64,000 bases of DNA from Bacillota bacterium (lineage in GTDB: Bacteria > Bacillota > Clostridia > Lachnospirales > Lachnospiraceae). The notes beneath the pieces were generated by a model. That model was given only the letters and a program-made list of their open reading frames with translations. It was not told where the DNA came from and ran no database searches. Both the position numbers and the translations under genes were made by a program. Every line of letters begins with the position of its first letter. The stretch's first letter is position 1. The stretch lies in NCBI GenBank assembly GCA_023436225.1, contig JAEZKA010000101.1, positions 1-64,000 on the forward strand. The letters run 5' to 3'. This document shows positions 19,496 through 28,705 of this stretch, one piece after another.

Positions 19496-21419
19496 ATAAC
19501 AGCTCCAACTCTCTCATCCATAGTGCAGCTGAGGCATCACTCGGCATTCTTAAATCACCTCTCGGAGAAACAGATACACTTCCTACCTTCGGACCATCCG
19601 GCAGGCAGGAGCGTTTGAATTGCTGTGTGAAAAATCTCCGATAAAACACCTTTAACCACTTTAATATCACATTATCCTCATAGCGATTCGCAAAAGCAAT
19701 TTTGGCTAACCGATATACCTTGGAAGGCTCAAAACCAAATCTTAAAATATAATAAAGGAAGAAGTCATGAAGCTCATATGGTCCAACAATATCCTCTGTC
19801 TTCTGTGATATCTCCCCATTCTTCGGAGGAAGGAGCTCCGGACTAACTGGTGTATCTAAGATATCCCTCAGTACATCACTCAACTTCTCATCCCCTGTAG
19901 CATCTGCAAAATATTCCACCAGATACCTTACTAAGGTCTTCGGCACAGAAGCATTCACACCATACATAGACATATGATCTCCGTTATAGGTAGCCCAGCC
20001 AAGGGCAAGCTCGGACATATCCCCCGTCCCTACGACAAAGCCATTATATTTACCTGCTATATCCATCAGCACCTGAGTACGTTCTCTGGCCTGACTATTC
20101 TCATAGGTTAGGTCATGCTGGTTCCTATCGTGTCCAATATCCCTAAAATGTAATTCTACAGCGTCTCTTATCGGCACCTCCATAAAGGTAACTCCAAGAC
20201 ATTTCGCTAAATCTACGGCGTTCTGATAGGTTCTGTCCGTCGTCCCGAAGCAGGGCATCGTAACCGCAACAATTCCCTTCTTATCGTAACCTAACAGCTT
20301 AAAAGCCTTATCGATCACTAACAATGCTAGGGTGGAATCAAGACCGCCAGAGATCCCAATCACCGCACAGCTTGTGCTTATATGAGCCAGTCTAGTCTTC
20401 AGACCCATGGACTGAATATTAATGATATCCTGACAGCGCTTCTCCCGGTCTGCTTTACTGGAAGGCACAAAGGGAGCTGAATCGATGAATCTCGTTAAGG
20501 TCAGCTCGGGAAGCCCTGAACTTTTCTGAGGGAAGGAGAAGGGTATCACCTGATACGCATTGGTATTCTGACCAAGATAGGTATTCATTCTCATTCGCTC
20601 ACTCTTTAGCCTACCGAGATCAAGCTCGGTAGAGATCATTCCATTCTGAAAGGCAACTGACTCTGCAAGCAGGGTTCCGTTTTCTGCGATCAGGTTATGA
20701 CCTGCAAACACCACATCTGTGGTTGATTCTCCTTCCCCTGCATCGGCATACAGATAACCGCATACAAGCTTAGCAGACTGGTTCTTCACCAGCTCTCTAC
20801 GGAAGACGTCCTTTCCAGTCACCTCATCGCTGGCAGAAAGATTTGCTATGACAGAAGCACCCGCAATGCAATGAGAGATACTGGGTGACTGAGGAATCCA
20901 AAGATCCTCACAAATCTCAACACCGAGAATAAATTCCGGCATCTCACTATTCTGAAATAAAATCCTGGAACCAAAATAGATCTCTTCTCCTAGGAAATTT
21001 ATTGATACCGGGTCCACAATACCTGATGTAAAATGTCTCGCTTCGTAAAATTCGGTATAGTTTGGTATACTGATCTTCGGGATTAACCCCAGAACCTTTC
21101 CGTCCTGAATTACGGCAGCTGTATTATAAAGCTTGCCCTTTACAAGAAAAGGGAGCCCAACTACCACCAACGGATCTAACCCCTTTGTATAGGAAGCGAT
21201 CTTCTCTACACTCTCCTTGGCTCCACGTAGTAAGGTATCCTGCAGAAAAAGATCCCCACAGGTATATCCAGTAATACAAAGCTCAGGAAATACAACCAAT
21301 TTAATCTCCTGTTTCTGTGCTTCTTCTATTAACTCTATAATTCGATTGGTATTGTATTCACAGTCAGCGACCCGGATGGTGGGGGTCGCCGCGGCAACTC
21401 GAATAAACCCGTGTTTCAT
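19494..21419 (-). CDS. nadE: glutamine-dependent NAD+ synthetase
   Basis: Makes NAD+ from deamido-NAD+, ATP and glutamine. The 641-residue protein has an N-terminal nitrilase-type glutaminase domain: Glu in VVFPELCITG, Lys in LIPKISIPNYTEFYE, and the nucleophile Cys in GVEICEDLW. The C-terminal synthetase domain has the pyrophosphatase loop GISGGLDSTLAL near residue 355. GGAGG precedes the ATG. It appears to stand alone. Confidence 0.95.
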   Translation of the reverse strand: MKHGFIRVAAATPTIRVADCEYNTNRIIELIEEAQKQEIKLVVFPELCITGYTCGDLFLQDTLLRGAKESVEKIASYTKGLDPLVVVGLPFLVKGKLYNTAAVIQDGKVLGLIPKISIPNYTEFYEARHFTSGIVDPVSINFLGEEIYFGSRILFQNSEMPEFILGVEICEDLWIPQSPSISHCIAGASVIANLSASDEVTGKDVFRRELVKNQSAKLVCGYLYADAGEGESTTDVVFAGHNLIAENGTLLAESVAFQNGMISTELDLGRLKSERMRMNTYLGQNTNAYQVIPFSFPQKSSGLPELTLTRFIDSAPFVPSSKADREKRCQDIINIQSMGLKTRLAHISTSCAVIGISGGLDSTLALLVIDKAFKLLGYDKKGIVAVTMPCFGTTDRTYQNAVDLAKCLGVTFMEVPIRDAVELHFRDIGHDRNQHDLTYENSQARERTQVLMDIAGKYNGFVVGTGDMSELALGWATYNGDHMSMYGVNASVPKTLVRYLVEYFADATGDEKLSDVLRDILDTPVSPELLPPKNGEISQKTEDIVGPYELHDFFLYYILRFGFEPSKVYRLAKIAFANRYEDNVILKWLKVFYRRFFTQQFKRSCLPDGPKVGSVSVSPRGDLRMPSDASAALWMRELELL

Positions 21420-21634
21420 AATAAGCCTCCTATAAACATAAATCTTCTATGCTTTATTATAAGTTATTCTGTCCAAAAAAGACAAGCATATTATCATTCT
21501 TTCTAACCCTTTCTCGTAAAGGCTTGGAATATGTAGGCCTTACCTCAGCTCGCAAGGTTCATTCAAAATATCTGCCAGGTAGATTTTGTGAACTCCATAA
21601 TACAAAAGTTATTATGAAAGCTATTTGAACATAT

Positions 21635-21668
21635 CTAAAAAGAAGCTGTGGCTTTCTCCACAGCTACC
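21635..21668 (-). terminator. Rho-independent terminator behind the GNAT remnant
   Basis: Minus strand AGCTGTGG pairs with CCACAGCT over a 6-base loop, followed by TTCTTTTTAG. It is the downstream end left from the truncated acetyltransferase gene. Confidence 0.75.
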
Positions 21669-21681
21669 TTTTACATTAATA

Positions 21682-21819
21682 TTATGTAATTATTACCTTT
21701 TCAACAAGTGTAGTTTCATGGATTGGCTTCATTCCTACTTTCTCATATAAGCGGTACGCACCTGAGAGGTTAGCCGTGTCAACACCCAAAGATAATCCGT
21801 ATGCCGTCACTTTACCACT
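21682..21819 (-). pseudogene. C-terminal remnant of a GNAT acetyltransferase
   Basis: The minus strand encodes SGKVTAYGLSLGVDTAN followed by LSGAYRLYEKVGMKPI, ending after about 45 codons. SLGVDTAN-SGA-RLYEKVGM is the acetyl-CoA-binding end of GNAT enzymes (the N-x-A-x-x-L-Y-x-x-x-G-F pattern). An in-frame TGA sits at 21820-21822 and no start codon or N-terminal domain is present; 6S RNA lies directly upstream. The gene has been truncated, probably by rearrangement near the 6S locus. Confidence 0.7.
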
Positions 21820-21840
21820 TCAATTCTATTGTCATGAATA

Positions 21841-21866
21841 AAAAAAGCGGCTCGTGGCCGCCTTTA
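21841..21866 (-). terminator. Terminator of the 6S RNA
   Basis: The minus strand reads GGCGGC, a short loop, GCCGC and seven T residues. Confidence 0.8.
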
Positions 21867-22057
21867 TCATTGGTGTTATACCCAAAATGCCGTTTCCTGT
21901 ATTTTGACTCCTAGCGAAGCTAGGTGGGTAACCGCACATAAGCTTCTGCCTTCCACTGCAAACGATGGCTTGACATCTACTTAAGAATAATAGGAATCCC
22001 TTTTTAATCATGTAGGTTCAAAATAACAAGAGTATCGAACATCTCAGGAATTAACTT
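21841..22057 (-). ncRNA. ssrS: 6S RNA candidate
   Basis: A non-coding transcript of about 215 nt is framed by a consensus promoter and a GC-rich terminator. The 5' part contains CCTGAGATGTTCG, a motif also present near the 5' end of E. coli 6S RNA, and later GAACCTACATGATTAAAAAG. The 3' half has GCAGTGGAAGGCAGAAGC, then GCGGTTACCCACC, an apical hairpin CCTAGC-ttc-GCTAGG, and CATTTTGGGTATAAC. These resemble clostridial 6S sequences I recall. 6S RNA binds the housekeeping RNA polymerase in stationary phase. No open reading frame occupies the region. A covariance-model search would settle it. Confidence 0.78.
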
Positions 22058-22063
22058 AACTAT

Positions 22064-22092
22064 ATTATACTCGATTATCTACTATTTTTCAA
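22064..22092 (-). promoter_or_regulatory. Promoter of the 6S RNA
   Basis: Minus strand TTGAAA (22087-22092), 17-bp spacer, TATAAT (22064-22069). It reads only into the non-coding region, which is strong support for an RNA gene. Confidence 0.8.
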
Positions 22093-22168
22093 TGTTTTTA
22101 TCATTTTTTAGCCCAGTAACTTTTACCACATTAAAATCCGTTTTTTTGTCATTTTATATTAATATTGC

Positions 22169-23647
22169 TTAAATATCTTTTTCAAAAAGCGGGAAGGTAA
22201 AGATGAATTCCGAACCTATTCCCAGAGTGGAATTCACCCCAATGGTTCCGTCATGCTTTAAGGCAATCTGCTTCGCTATAGCAAGGCCAAGCCCTGTACC
22301 GCTTGCATTTTGACGCAAGTTGGATTTATAGAACTTCTCAAATATATTGTTAATATCAGTAGGATCAATGCCGACTCCTTCATCCTTAATGGATACAATT
22401 ATTTTGTCCGCTTTCTCAATTTTTATGTGAACGGTTTTATTTTCCTCTGAGAATTTAATCGCATTATCAAGGATAACCATAAACATTTGACGTAATCGGT
22501 CATAATCGCCTAATATCATATTAACCGGTTCTTCCCTGATTACCTTAATGTTAATACTTTTCTTTTCGGCAATCGTTCCTGCACTGCGAATGATATCCTC
22601 AAATATCTGATTAAGGTTTACCGGTTCACTATCAATCTCAAAATCGGGATTCTGCATTTTTGATAATAGCAAAAGATCTCCTACCAGACGTTCCATGGAT
22701 TTGCATTCCGAAAGCATTCGATCATAATACTGGTGAACCTTTTCCTCTTCCTGAACCACACCGTCAGATAAGGTTTCTGTATATGCCCGGATTACTGTAA
22801 TCGGAGTTCGTAGTTCATGAGATACATTGGCAAAGAAATCAAGTCTCATCTGATCCAGCTTCTTGCGTTCAATGTCATTCTCCAAGAGCTTCTCCGAGAG
22901 GATATCCACTGTTTTGGCCAGATCCCCGAGCTCATCATCCCGTCTGATACCGGTCTTTGCCTTATAATTTCCGGAGGCAAGCTCTAAGGCAGTAATACGC
23001 ATTCTCGATATTGGCATGGATAACTCGGTTGCAAATATAATAACAATTATAAAGGAAATTCCTAAGGCTACTACACTACTAATGACAATATATGACAAGC
23101 TTTTTTCCACAAGTTCGGTCTGGTCCTTTGCTTTGCCAACAATAAGAATAGCACCGACCACCTCCTGTCCTGCGGCTTTGATTGGAGCGGCCACCGTAAT
23201 AATTGTCTGCTCATATACATCATCAGCCCATTTTTTATGATTGGTTACCCCTTTGAAGGCTTTATCGAGGCATTCTACATAAGGAGCATATTCTTCCACG
23301 GTAATAAATACATCATAGGGATCACCGGTCTCCATTGAGGCGCTCATTGGATTGTTTGCATCCGGATTCGAGATCGACCAGATATCCCAATTGTTAACCC
23401 CACCTATCATTTTGATATCTTCGAGAAACCCCTCTTTACCACTCGTAATATATTCAGATGCCATTTTACCTATTGTATTGGCTTGTCTCTTCATTTCATC
23501 AATATTAGACCTCATTGTCATGTCACTATACAGCTTCATGAAAATCAGACATATTAACACTGCAGTAACTAATAGCATTACAGCATAATTGAGATACAGC
23601 TTAAAAAACAACCGGTTATAGATATGTACCTTATTATCCTTCGACAT
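22169..23647 (-). CDS. sensor histidine kinase
   Basis: Membrane histidine kinase of 492 residues. Two transmembrane helices (about 17-40 and 185-207) flank an extracytoplasmic sensor domain of about 145 residues; a HAMP linker follows (to about 260), then the phospho-acceptor FFANVSHELRTPI with His277, and an ATPase domain with N (VILDNAIKFS), G1 (VSIKDEGVGI) and G2 (GTGLGLAI) boxes. GGGGAAG lies 4 bases before the chosen ATG; the upstream open frame overlaps the regulator. Only 10 bp separate it from the response regulator, so they form an operon. The stimulus is unknown. Confidence 0.93.
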   Translation of the reverse strand: MSKDNKVHIYNRLFFKLYLNYAVMLLVTAVLICLIFMKLYSDMTMRSNIDEMKRQANTIGKMASEYITSGKEGFLEDIKMIGGVNNWDIWSISNPDANNPMSASMETGDPYDVFITVEEYAPYVECLDKAFKGVTNHKKWADDVYEQTIITVAAPIKAAGQEVVGAILIVGKAKDQTELVEKSLSYIVISSVVALGISFIIVIIFATELSMPISRMRITALELASGNYKAKTGIRRDDELGDLAKTVDILSEKLLENDIERKKLDQMRLDFFANVSHELRTPITVIRAYTETLSDGVVQEEEKVHQYYDRMLSECKSMERLVGDLLLLSKMQNPDFEIDSEPVNLNQIFEDIIRSAGTIAEKKSINIKVIREEPVNMILGDYDRLRQMFMVILDNAIKFSEENKTVHIKIEKADKIIVSIKDEGVGIDPTDINNIFEKFYKSNLRQNASGTGLGLAIAKQIALKHDGTIGVNSTLGIGSEFIFTFPLFEKDI

Positions 23648-23657
23648 TAGACTTCCC

Positions 23658-24353
23658 CTATTTCTCCTCGACTTCAAATTTATAGCCGACACCCCAGATG
23701 GTCTTAATCGTCCAGGTAGGATGTTCCACTATATCCAGCTTAGATCGAAGACGTTTAATATGTGAATCAACGGTTCTGCTGTCGCCAAAATAATCAAAGC
23801 CCCACAAGCTATCCAATAGATTATCCCTGGTAAATACCTTATTTGGATTCGTAGCCAATGTCCACATGGTTTCGATTTCTTTCTTTGTCAAAGCGATTTT
23901 CGTACCTGAAATATGTAGCGTATACTCATCGAGATTTATCTCTAGGCTACCAACCGTCAAGACATTCTCAGAAGATGCCTCTTTGGTGGCCTTTGCCATA
24001 CGTCTCATTACTGCTCTTACCCTCGCCATAACTTCTCTTGGGCTAAAGGGTTTTACTATATAATCGTCGGCGCCTATATCAAGGCCCATGATCTTATCAA
24101 AATCTTCTCCTCTTGCCGTAATAAGGATTACCGGTACATTGGATTTACTTCTGATCCTTCTGCATACCTCGTAGCCATCCTCCTTCGGCATCATGACATC
24201 CAGTAAGACTACATCAGGATTGTATTGGGTAAACAGACGAATTGCTTCTTCGCCGTCACCTGCTACAACAGGTTCAAAGCCTTCCATTCTGGAGTAAGTA
24301 GATAAAATATCTGTAATATCACGATTATCATCCGCGATTAGTATATGTTGCAT
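23658..24353 (-). CDS. OmpR/PhoB-family response regulator
   Basis: 231-residue regulator. The receiver domain has the acidic pair Asp8-Asp9, phospho-acceptor Asp52 in VVLLDVMMPK, and the conserved Lys in YIVKPFSP. A C-terminal winged-helix DNA-binding domain follows (about residues 130-228, KEIETMWTLATNPNKVFTR). ATG at 24353 is preferred over TTG two codons earlier, because the GGGAG site is better placed. It is the first gene of the operon with the kinase. Confidence 0.93.
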   Translation of the reverse strand: MQHILIADDNRDITDILSTYSRMEGFEPVVAGDGEEAIRLFTQYNPDVVLLDVMMPKEDGYEVCRRIRSKSNVPVILITARGEDFDKIMGLDIGADDYIVKPFSPREVMARVRAVMRRMAKATKEASSENVLTVGSLEINLDEYTLHISGTKIALTKKEIETMWTLATNPNKVFTRDNLLDSLWGFDYFGDSRTVDSHIKRLRSKLDIVEHPTWTIKTIWGVGYKFEVEEK

Positions 24354-24520
24354 TATCAAATTTCTCCCTTCTTAGTTCTATCCCGTTTTTTCTTCGTATC
24401 TTGTTCCATTCTTTTCTGATTTAAGGCAGACAAGAAAAGGCCTGTGTTTTTATGCAGACTAAATAAAACATATGCTGCAACATAGGTCGGATCCTGGTGC
24501 AAATCAAATTGACATTCCTT

Positions 24521-24549
24521 ATTATATAGTATCTGATAGAGTGAAACAA
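24521..24549 (-). promoter_or_regulatory. Candidate promoter of the two-component operon
   Basis: Minus strand TTGTTT (24544-24549), 17-bp spacer, TATAAT (24521-24526), giving a leader of about 160 nt before the regulator. The remaining 200 bp up to the next gene show nothing else that I can name. Confidence 0.55.
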
Positions 24550-24829
24550 GTAGAAAAACTTATCAATATTGAATTTAAAGCCATGGAACCTATCAAATTT
24601 CCTGTCAATCATTTTAATTTTCCATGAGTGGAATCGCAGAAGTCCTTATAATAAAAGGCATTATGCTAATATCTACTGTTATATTGCGGTAATTGTTCTG
24701 GAATATATTAAGTATTTATTATATATTTTTTTACATTATGACACTTTTCTGACAAAAATAATTGTTATTATATGAACAGAATAGATAGGATGTGACATAA
24801 GGAATTTCCAATTATTCGGAGGAATGGCC

Positions 24830-25747
24830 ATGAAGAAGAAAAAATTATGTAAATGCTTAATTACTCTTGGCTTAATTCTTTTCATTACATTGCTTTTACC
24901 GTTGACATCATACAATGTTGTTACAGCGCAAGCAGCCAGTATTGAAAAGGAAGTAAAAGACAGCTACAGATTAAATTTAAAGAGCGTTACATTAGTAAAA
25001 GGCAAATCATTTAATTTAAAAGTTTACAATCTGGGCGCAAACTCAAAGGTAAGCTTTAAATCCGATGATGCGGAAGTTGCTTCTGTTAGTGACGATGGTA
25101 CCATAACAGCCAATAAGGTTGGTGCTACTATCGTTACAGTTACCATTAAGGATGGCATTGACAAAACACCGTTAACTTGCGATGTTACTGTTGGACCTGC
25201 CGCGATTAGTGTTAAATGGACACAAGAAAGAGCTTTTGTTGGAACTGGTAATGAAGATATCTTAAAGGTCATCATAAAACCGGACAATACAACAGAGGTT
25301 GCTAGATTCTCCAGCTATGACTCTTCCATTGCTGCTGTTAGCTCCGGTGGCCGCATCACTGCAAAGAAGGTAGGTATGACTTATTTATTTGCAGAGATAG
25401 ATGCTACGAATTTAGACGGTACCCGCAAGTTTGCAATCTGTACCGTGTTCGTAACCAGCCCTAAGGATGTTCCTAAATTACAGGAATATTTTAGCAATCA
25501 TAACGAGCTAAACAGGATATCCAGCTATGATTTAAATCAAGCATTGGATAATTTTTTCAATGGAGGTAGTGCGGAAGCGGCTGTAACCGCCGAAGATGCA
25601 ACCGAGTCAGCTTTGGTTAAAGCACTAGATAGTTATTTGGAGGAAACATTCAAATTATCTGAAATACGTGCCAAGATCAAGGCGGAACTTGAAGCTCTTA
25701 CTAAACCAAACAATACGGATGCAAATTCCGTCTCACAAGCAAAATAA
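24830..25747 (+). CDS. secreted protein with two bacterial Ig-like (Big2) domains
   Basis: 305-residue exported protein. A signal peptide (KKKK-rich start, hydrophobic core ITLGLILFITLLLPL, ending near VTAQA) precedes two Ig-like domains. The first runs about 45-120 (LNLKSVTLVKGKSFNLKVYN ... ITANKVGATIVTVTI); the second about 125-210 (SIAAVSSGGRITAKKVGMTYL). The last 90 residues are helical and charged. No sortase motif or lipobox was seen. The second in-frame ATG is used because it is 7 bases after GGAGG. Likely cell-surface or extracellular adhesion or structural role; function not established. Confidence 0.85.
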   Translation: MKKKKLCKCLITLGLILFITLLLPLTSYNVVTAQAASIEKEVKDSYRLNLKSVTLVKGKSFNLKVYNLGANSKVSFKSDDAEVASVSDDGTITANKVGATIVTVTIKDGIDKTPLTCDVTVGPAAISVKWTQERAFVGTGNEDILKVIIKPDNTTEVARFSSYDSSIAAVSSGGRITAKKVGMTYLFAEIDATNLDGTRKFAICTVFVTSPKDVPKLQEYFSNHNELNRISSYDLNQALDNFFNGGSAEAAVTAEDATESALVKALDSYLEETFKLSEIRAKIKAELEALTKPNNTDANSVSQAK

Positions 25748-25768
25748 CATAATGATATGACAACAACA

Positions 25769-25825
25769 AGGACGTGTGAAAAACTAACTTTTTTTCGTTA
25801 GGATGCAACACGTCCCTACTTTTAT
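25769..25825 (+). terminator. Rho-independent terminator
   Basis: GGACGTGT pairs with ACACGTCC, with a second inner stem CTAAC/GTTAG, followed by a T-rich tail. It lies just past the Ig-like protein. Confidence 0.7.
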
Positions 25826-25911
25826 ATTAAAAAAGGGATCCAAATCCCAATAATCGAAATATCTTTGCTTTCTTAGGAAAACACATTCATTTCTCTTATT
25901 AATAATCCACT

Positions 25912-26184
25912 TTAGCCTTTCAAAAAATGTTTCTTAATCATATGTGCCGTTATAATTGTGTAACTATAGGCATTTACTGTAATGGTATAATTATCCATAT
26001 CAATATACCAGTTTTTACCTGTTCTAATTATTGAAGAATTCGGATTTTGTATCTTTGATTTACACCAGCCGACAACATCATCTGTATCTAAAGAAAGATT
26101 TCTTCTAATTCGCATAACTCCCAAATCGGTTGTATGTAATTTATCTAAGTTTAAAAGCAATCCATTTTCATTAAAAGTATTCAT
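25912..26184 (-). CDS. DUF3781 family protein
   Basis: 90-residue cytosolic protein of unknown function. LDKLHTTDLGVMRIRRNL, then DVVGWCKSKI and TVNAYSYTIITAHMI, are the recognisable blocks of DUF3781 as I recall the family. The ribosome site is weak (GGAAAAC). Monocistronic. Confidence 0.7.
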   Translation of the reverse strand: MNTFNENGLLLNLDKLHTTDLGVMRIRRNLSLDTDDVVGWCKSKIQNPNSSIIRTGKNWYIDMDNYTITVNAYSYTIITAHMIKKHFLKG

Positions 26185-26388
26185 ATTTGTTTTCCAATGC
26201 TATCCTTTCAATATCCGAGTTATCACTCTAAGCAGCCAATGGAACGGAGGTCTCGTATAGTTGCAGATCTTGGATAAGAGTTTATTATGCCTGTATCAAC
26301 ATAATAATTATTTTATTACATTTGTTATTTCAATTTCAATTACTTTTGTTATATAATGAGAACATAATCTAATGAAAGGTGGTCTAAC

Positions 26389-26757
26389 ATGAATTTCAAA
26401 TTTGCACACAATAATATAAATGTTCTTGACCTTGATAAGTCCATAAAATTCTACGAGGAGGCTCTCGGGCTAAAGGAAACCAAGCGCAAGGAAGCTTCCT
26501 CCGGAGATTTTATCATTGTGTATCTCGGAGACGGGGCAACTACTCATCTCCTTGAGCTGACCTGGTTGAGGGATTGGGATCGTCCTTATAACCTTGGCGA
26601 TAACGAGTTTCATCTAGCCTTTATTGTTGATGACTATGATGCTGCTTATCAAAAGCACAAAGAGATGGGTTGTATCTGCTACGAAAACCCTTCTATGGGC
26701 ATCTATTTTATCAGTGACCCAGATGGTTATTGGCTTGAGGTTATTCCGACCAGATAA
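26389..26757 (+). CDS. VOC-family (glyoxalase I-like) protein
   Basis: 122-residue vicinal oxygen chelate protein of lactoylglutathione lyase size. The two beta-alpha-beta modules are visible: FAHNNINVLDLDKSIKFYEE with His8, and NEFHLAFIVDDYDAAYQKH; the metal ligands expected from the family include these His residues, and the end FISDPDGYWLEVIP supplies the final Glu. AAAGGTGG precedes the ATG. Detoxification of methylglyoxal is the family-based guess; other VOC activities are possible. Confidence 0.8.
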   Translation: MNFKFAHNNINVLDLDKSIKFYEEALGLKETKRKEASSGDFIIVYLGDGATTHLLELTWLRDWDRPYNLGDNEFHLAFIVDDYDAAYQKHKEMGCICYENPSMGIYFISDPDGYWLEVIPTR

Positions 26758-26846
26758 ATAAAGTGATATTCTCTATTACAAAAGTGTACTTATTCATTTT
26801 CTCTATTTATCTTGAAAGAACAACGGTCTTTCACATAGAAGCATTT

Positions 26847-26940
26847 AAAACAAGGAAGGCAGTATGCTTCCCAACCTGAAGTATCTCTTATTATGAGAAG
26901 CTTCCGTGAGGGAGGTGTGCTATCTTCCTTGTTATTTTTA
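26847..26940 (+). terminator. Long hairpin terminator
   Basis: AACAAGGAAG at the left pairs with CTTCCTTGTT at the right; inner GTATGCTTCCC pairs loosely with GGGAGGTGTGC. ATTTTT follows. It closes the VOC gene. Confidence 0.65.
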
Positions 26941-26966
26941 TAACCCTAATCGCAGCCTCAAATTAA

Positions 26967-27350
26967 CTATACTAAACAAAAATGCTTCTCCAATAAAGCA
27001 AGTGTTTCCTGTCTCGTGTCCTTATCAATCTCTTCCCGTATGATTGTAAAAAAGCCACTGGTGGCATATTCTTCGTAGTGTTCTTTGCTATTGACTCTAG
27101 CGATGCATTCCCGGTAATTATTCATTGTCTTTTCCGGGTTCTCACTTTTCCCAATCTGTCGTAGGAGAAAAGCCTTATCCGGAGTAGCAATTTCCAGGAA
27201 CTCATCCAACTTATAATTCTCTCCACAATGATATAAATCGTATTTTTCAGCCAACATAGCACACATTGTTGATTTGCCTGCATAAGCTGTTCCTGTAATA
27301 AATAGTACATTCTTAAGATAGCTCTTCAGTATATTGTTTTCAATATTCAT
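26967..27350 (-). CDS. short P-loop nucleotide-binding protein
   Basis: 127-residue protein with a Walker A loop ITGTAYAGKSTMC near residue 18. The rest (HCGENYKLDEFLEIATPD, then ETLALLEKHF) resembles shikimate/cytidylate kinase-like NTPases that are usually 170-200 residues long, so it may be a short or truncated member; no clear lid arginines were identified. It lies 86 bp downstream of a phosphotransferase gene on the same strand. Function unknown. Confidence 0.6.
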   Translation of the reverse strand: MNIENNILKSYLKNVLFITGTAYAGKSTMCAMLAEKYDLYHCGENYKLDEFLEIATPDKAFLLRQIGKSENPEKTMNNYRECIARVNSKEHYEEYATSGFFTIIREEIDKDTRQETLALLEKHFCLV

Positions 27351-27436
27351 GATACTAACCCCTTTCTCTGTTCACATTGGCTTATTGTTTTCAATACCAG
27401 TCATAAAATATGACTTGGGTTATTCTCAACGATAAA

Positions 27437-28342
27437 TTATTGAATTAATTTCTCCCATTTTTTCAACCACTCCAACTGATCATCTACAAATCCCTTATCG
27501 ATACATTCAATCCCAAGATTTTCGATAATCGTAGCCTGCACTTCATAATGCCTTATTGCAATAAAGCTATAGATGGCGGTTAGCTCCTGATCATTAACCG
27601 TATTGAATTCACTATAGCCCTTCATAAATTCCTCGAGCATATATCTGGTATCTTCATACTCATGCTCGGATAATTTAAAATAATTCGTCATATCACAGAA
27701 TATCGCGATATCATACATGGCGAATGCTTTTGAGGCAGCATCAAAATCAAACAATACATACTGACCATATCTATTCAGAATCATATTACCCGTATGATAA
27801 TCACCATGGCAGAAGCTCCTCGGGAGATTCTTAACCCGATCCCAAAGCAGGCTACCGTACTCCTCGAATTCATCGATTCTCTGATAGTTCATTTCCCGCA
27901 GACATTGAATATACCGATCAATAAAAAAGGGTTTGTCATGACAGCTTAAGAAGAGCGGAGAAGCGTCCATCATTTTATGTAATATGCCTGTCTGACGACC
28001 AATTTCAATAACATCTGTGCTTTTGTCCGGCTCGATTCCGTGAACGTATTCATAGAGCACTCCAATTCGGTCCTCACCATCAAAGTCATAGATAAAATAA
28101 GATAATCCGTCTGCTGTAGGGATAATATGTGCTGTTGGAAATCCAGACTTCTCCAGATAGTTCATGATTTCGATTGATTGCTTGGCTTGTTTTATATTAC
28201 GGTTTTTAAATAGCTTAAGAATATATTTATCCTTAGGATCGCTGACTACGCAGACATACCCAATCATATCTCTGTGTAGCGCAATATCTTTAAAGTCCTT
28301 TGAATATATTTCCTTCAAATCCCTCAAAAGCTGCATCAGCAT
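27437..28342 (-). CDS. aminoglycoside phosphotransferase-fold kinase
   Basis: 301-residue small-molecule kinase of the APH/choline kinase/HSK2 fold. The catalytic loop is FCHGDYHTGNMIL near residue 178 (Asp as base, Asn for Mg) and the metal-binding aspartate is in VLFDFDAAS. The N-terminal lobe includes KYILKLFKNR, with the ATP-binding Lys. This fold also occurs in spore-coat CotS proteins and homoserine kinase II, so a resistance role should not be assumed. GGAGGG precedes the ATG. Confidence 0.75.
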   Translation of the reverse strand: MLMQLLRDLKEIYSKDFKDIALHRDMIGYVCVVSDPKDKYILKLFKNRNIKQAKQSIEIMNYLEKSGFPTAHIIPTADGLSYFIYDFDGEDRIGVLYEYVHGIEPDKSTDVIEIGRQTGILHKMMDASPLFLSCHDKPFFIDRYIQCLREMNYQRIDEFEEYGSLLWDRVKNLPRSFCHGDYHTGNMILNRYGQYVLFDFDAASKAFAMYDIAIFCDMTNYFKLSEHEYEDTRYMLEEFMKGYSEFNTVNDQELTAIYSFIAIRHYEVQATIIENLGIECIDKGFVDDQLEWLKKWEKLIQ

Positions 28343-28536
28343 GTATCATACCCTCCTATTCCACGTGTCCTCAGTACATAAGTTCATAATAAAATAAACA
28401 ACATCTTACGCTGTGAGATATGATCAATTTGATAATCACTCATATCAATCATTTATCAATAACAGTATAAATTATATTGTATCGTTTTACCAATATAATT
28501 TCCATATATTTTCCACATATTGATCCTGGGTTATAC

Positions 28537-28582
28537 AACGATAGAAAGTACGCTCTGCGAACTTTCTATTTCACGAATAAAA
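28537..28582. repeat. short dispersed hairpin repeat, copy B
   Basis: Same unit as at 19452-19495: AACGATAGAAAG-N-ACGCT, two variable bases, GC, then AACTTTCTATT, with a similar CA-N-GAAT tail. Both copies sit downstream of a minus-strand gene. Confidence 0.6.
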
Positions 28583-28620
28583 GAAGATGCCTCAGTTCAT
28601 TCAATACTGAAGCACCTTCC
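28577..28620 (-). terminator. Terminator downstream of carB
   Basis: Minus strand GAAGGTGCTTCAGT pairs with ACTGAGGCATCTTC over a 9-base loop and is followed by TTTTATT. The rest of the 363-bp interval to the phosphotransferase start shows only the dispersed repeat. Confidence 0.65.
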
Positions 28621-28705
28621 ATTATTATGATCTTAGAACTAGTTTTTGTCGCGTAAAACGCTTGTACAAGCAATGAATTGTACATGATTATTATAGATCA
28701 CTTAA

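Noticed and set aside
26967..28342. Antibiotic-resistance cassette formed by the APH-fold kinase and P-loop protein
   Set aside because: The APH fold also covers sporulation and metabolic kinases; no mobile-element signature surrounds the genes.
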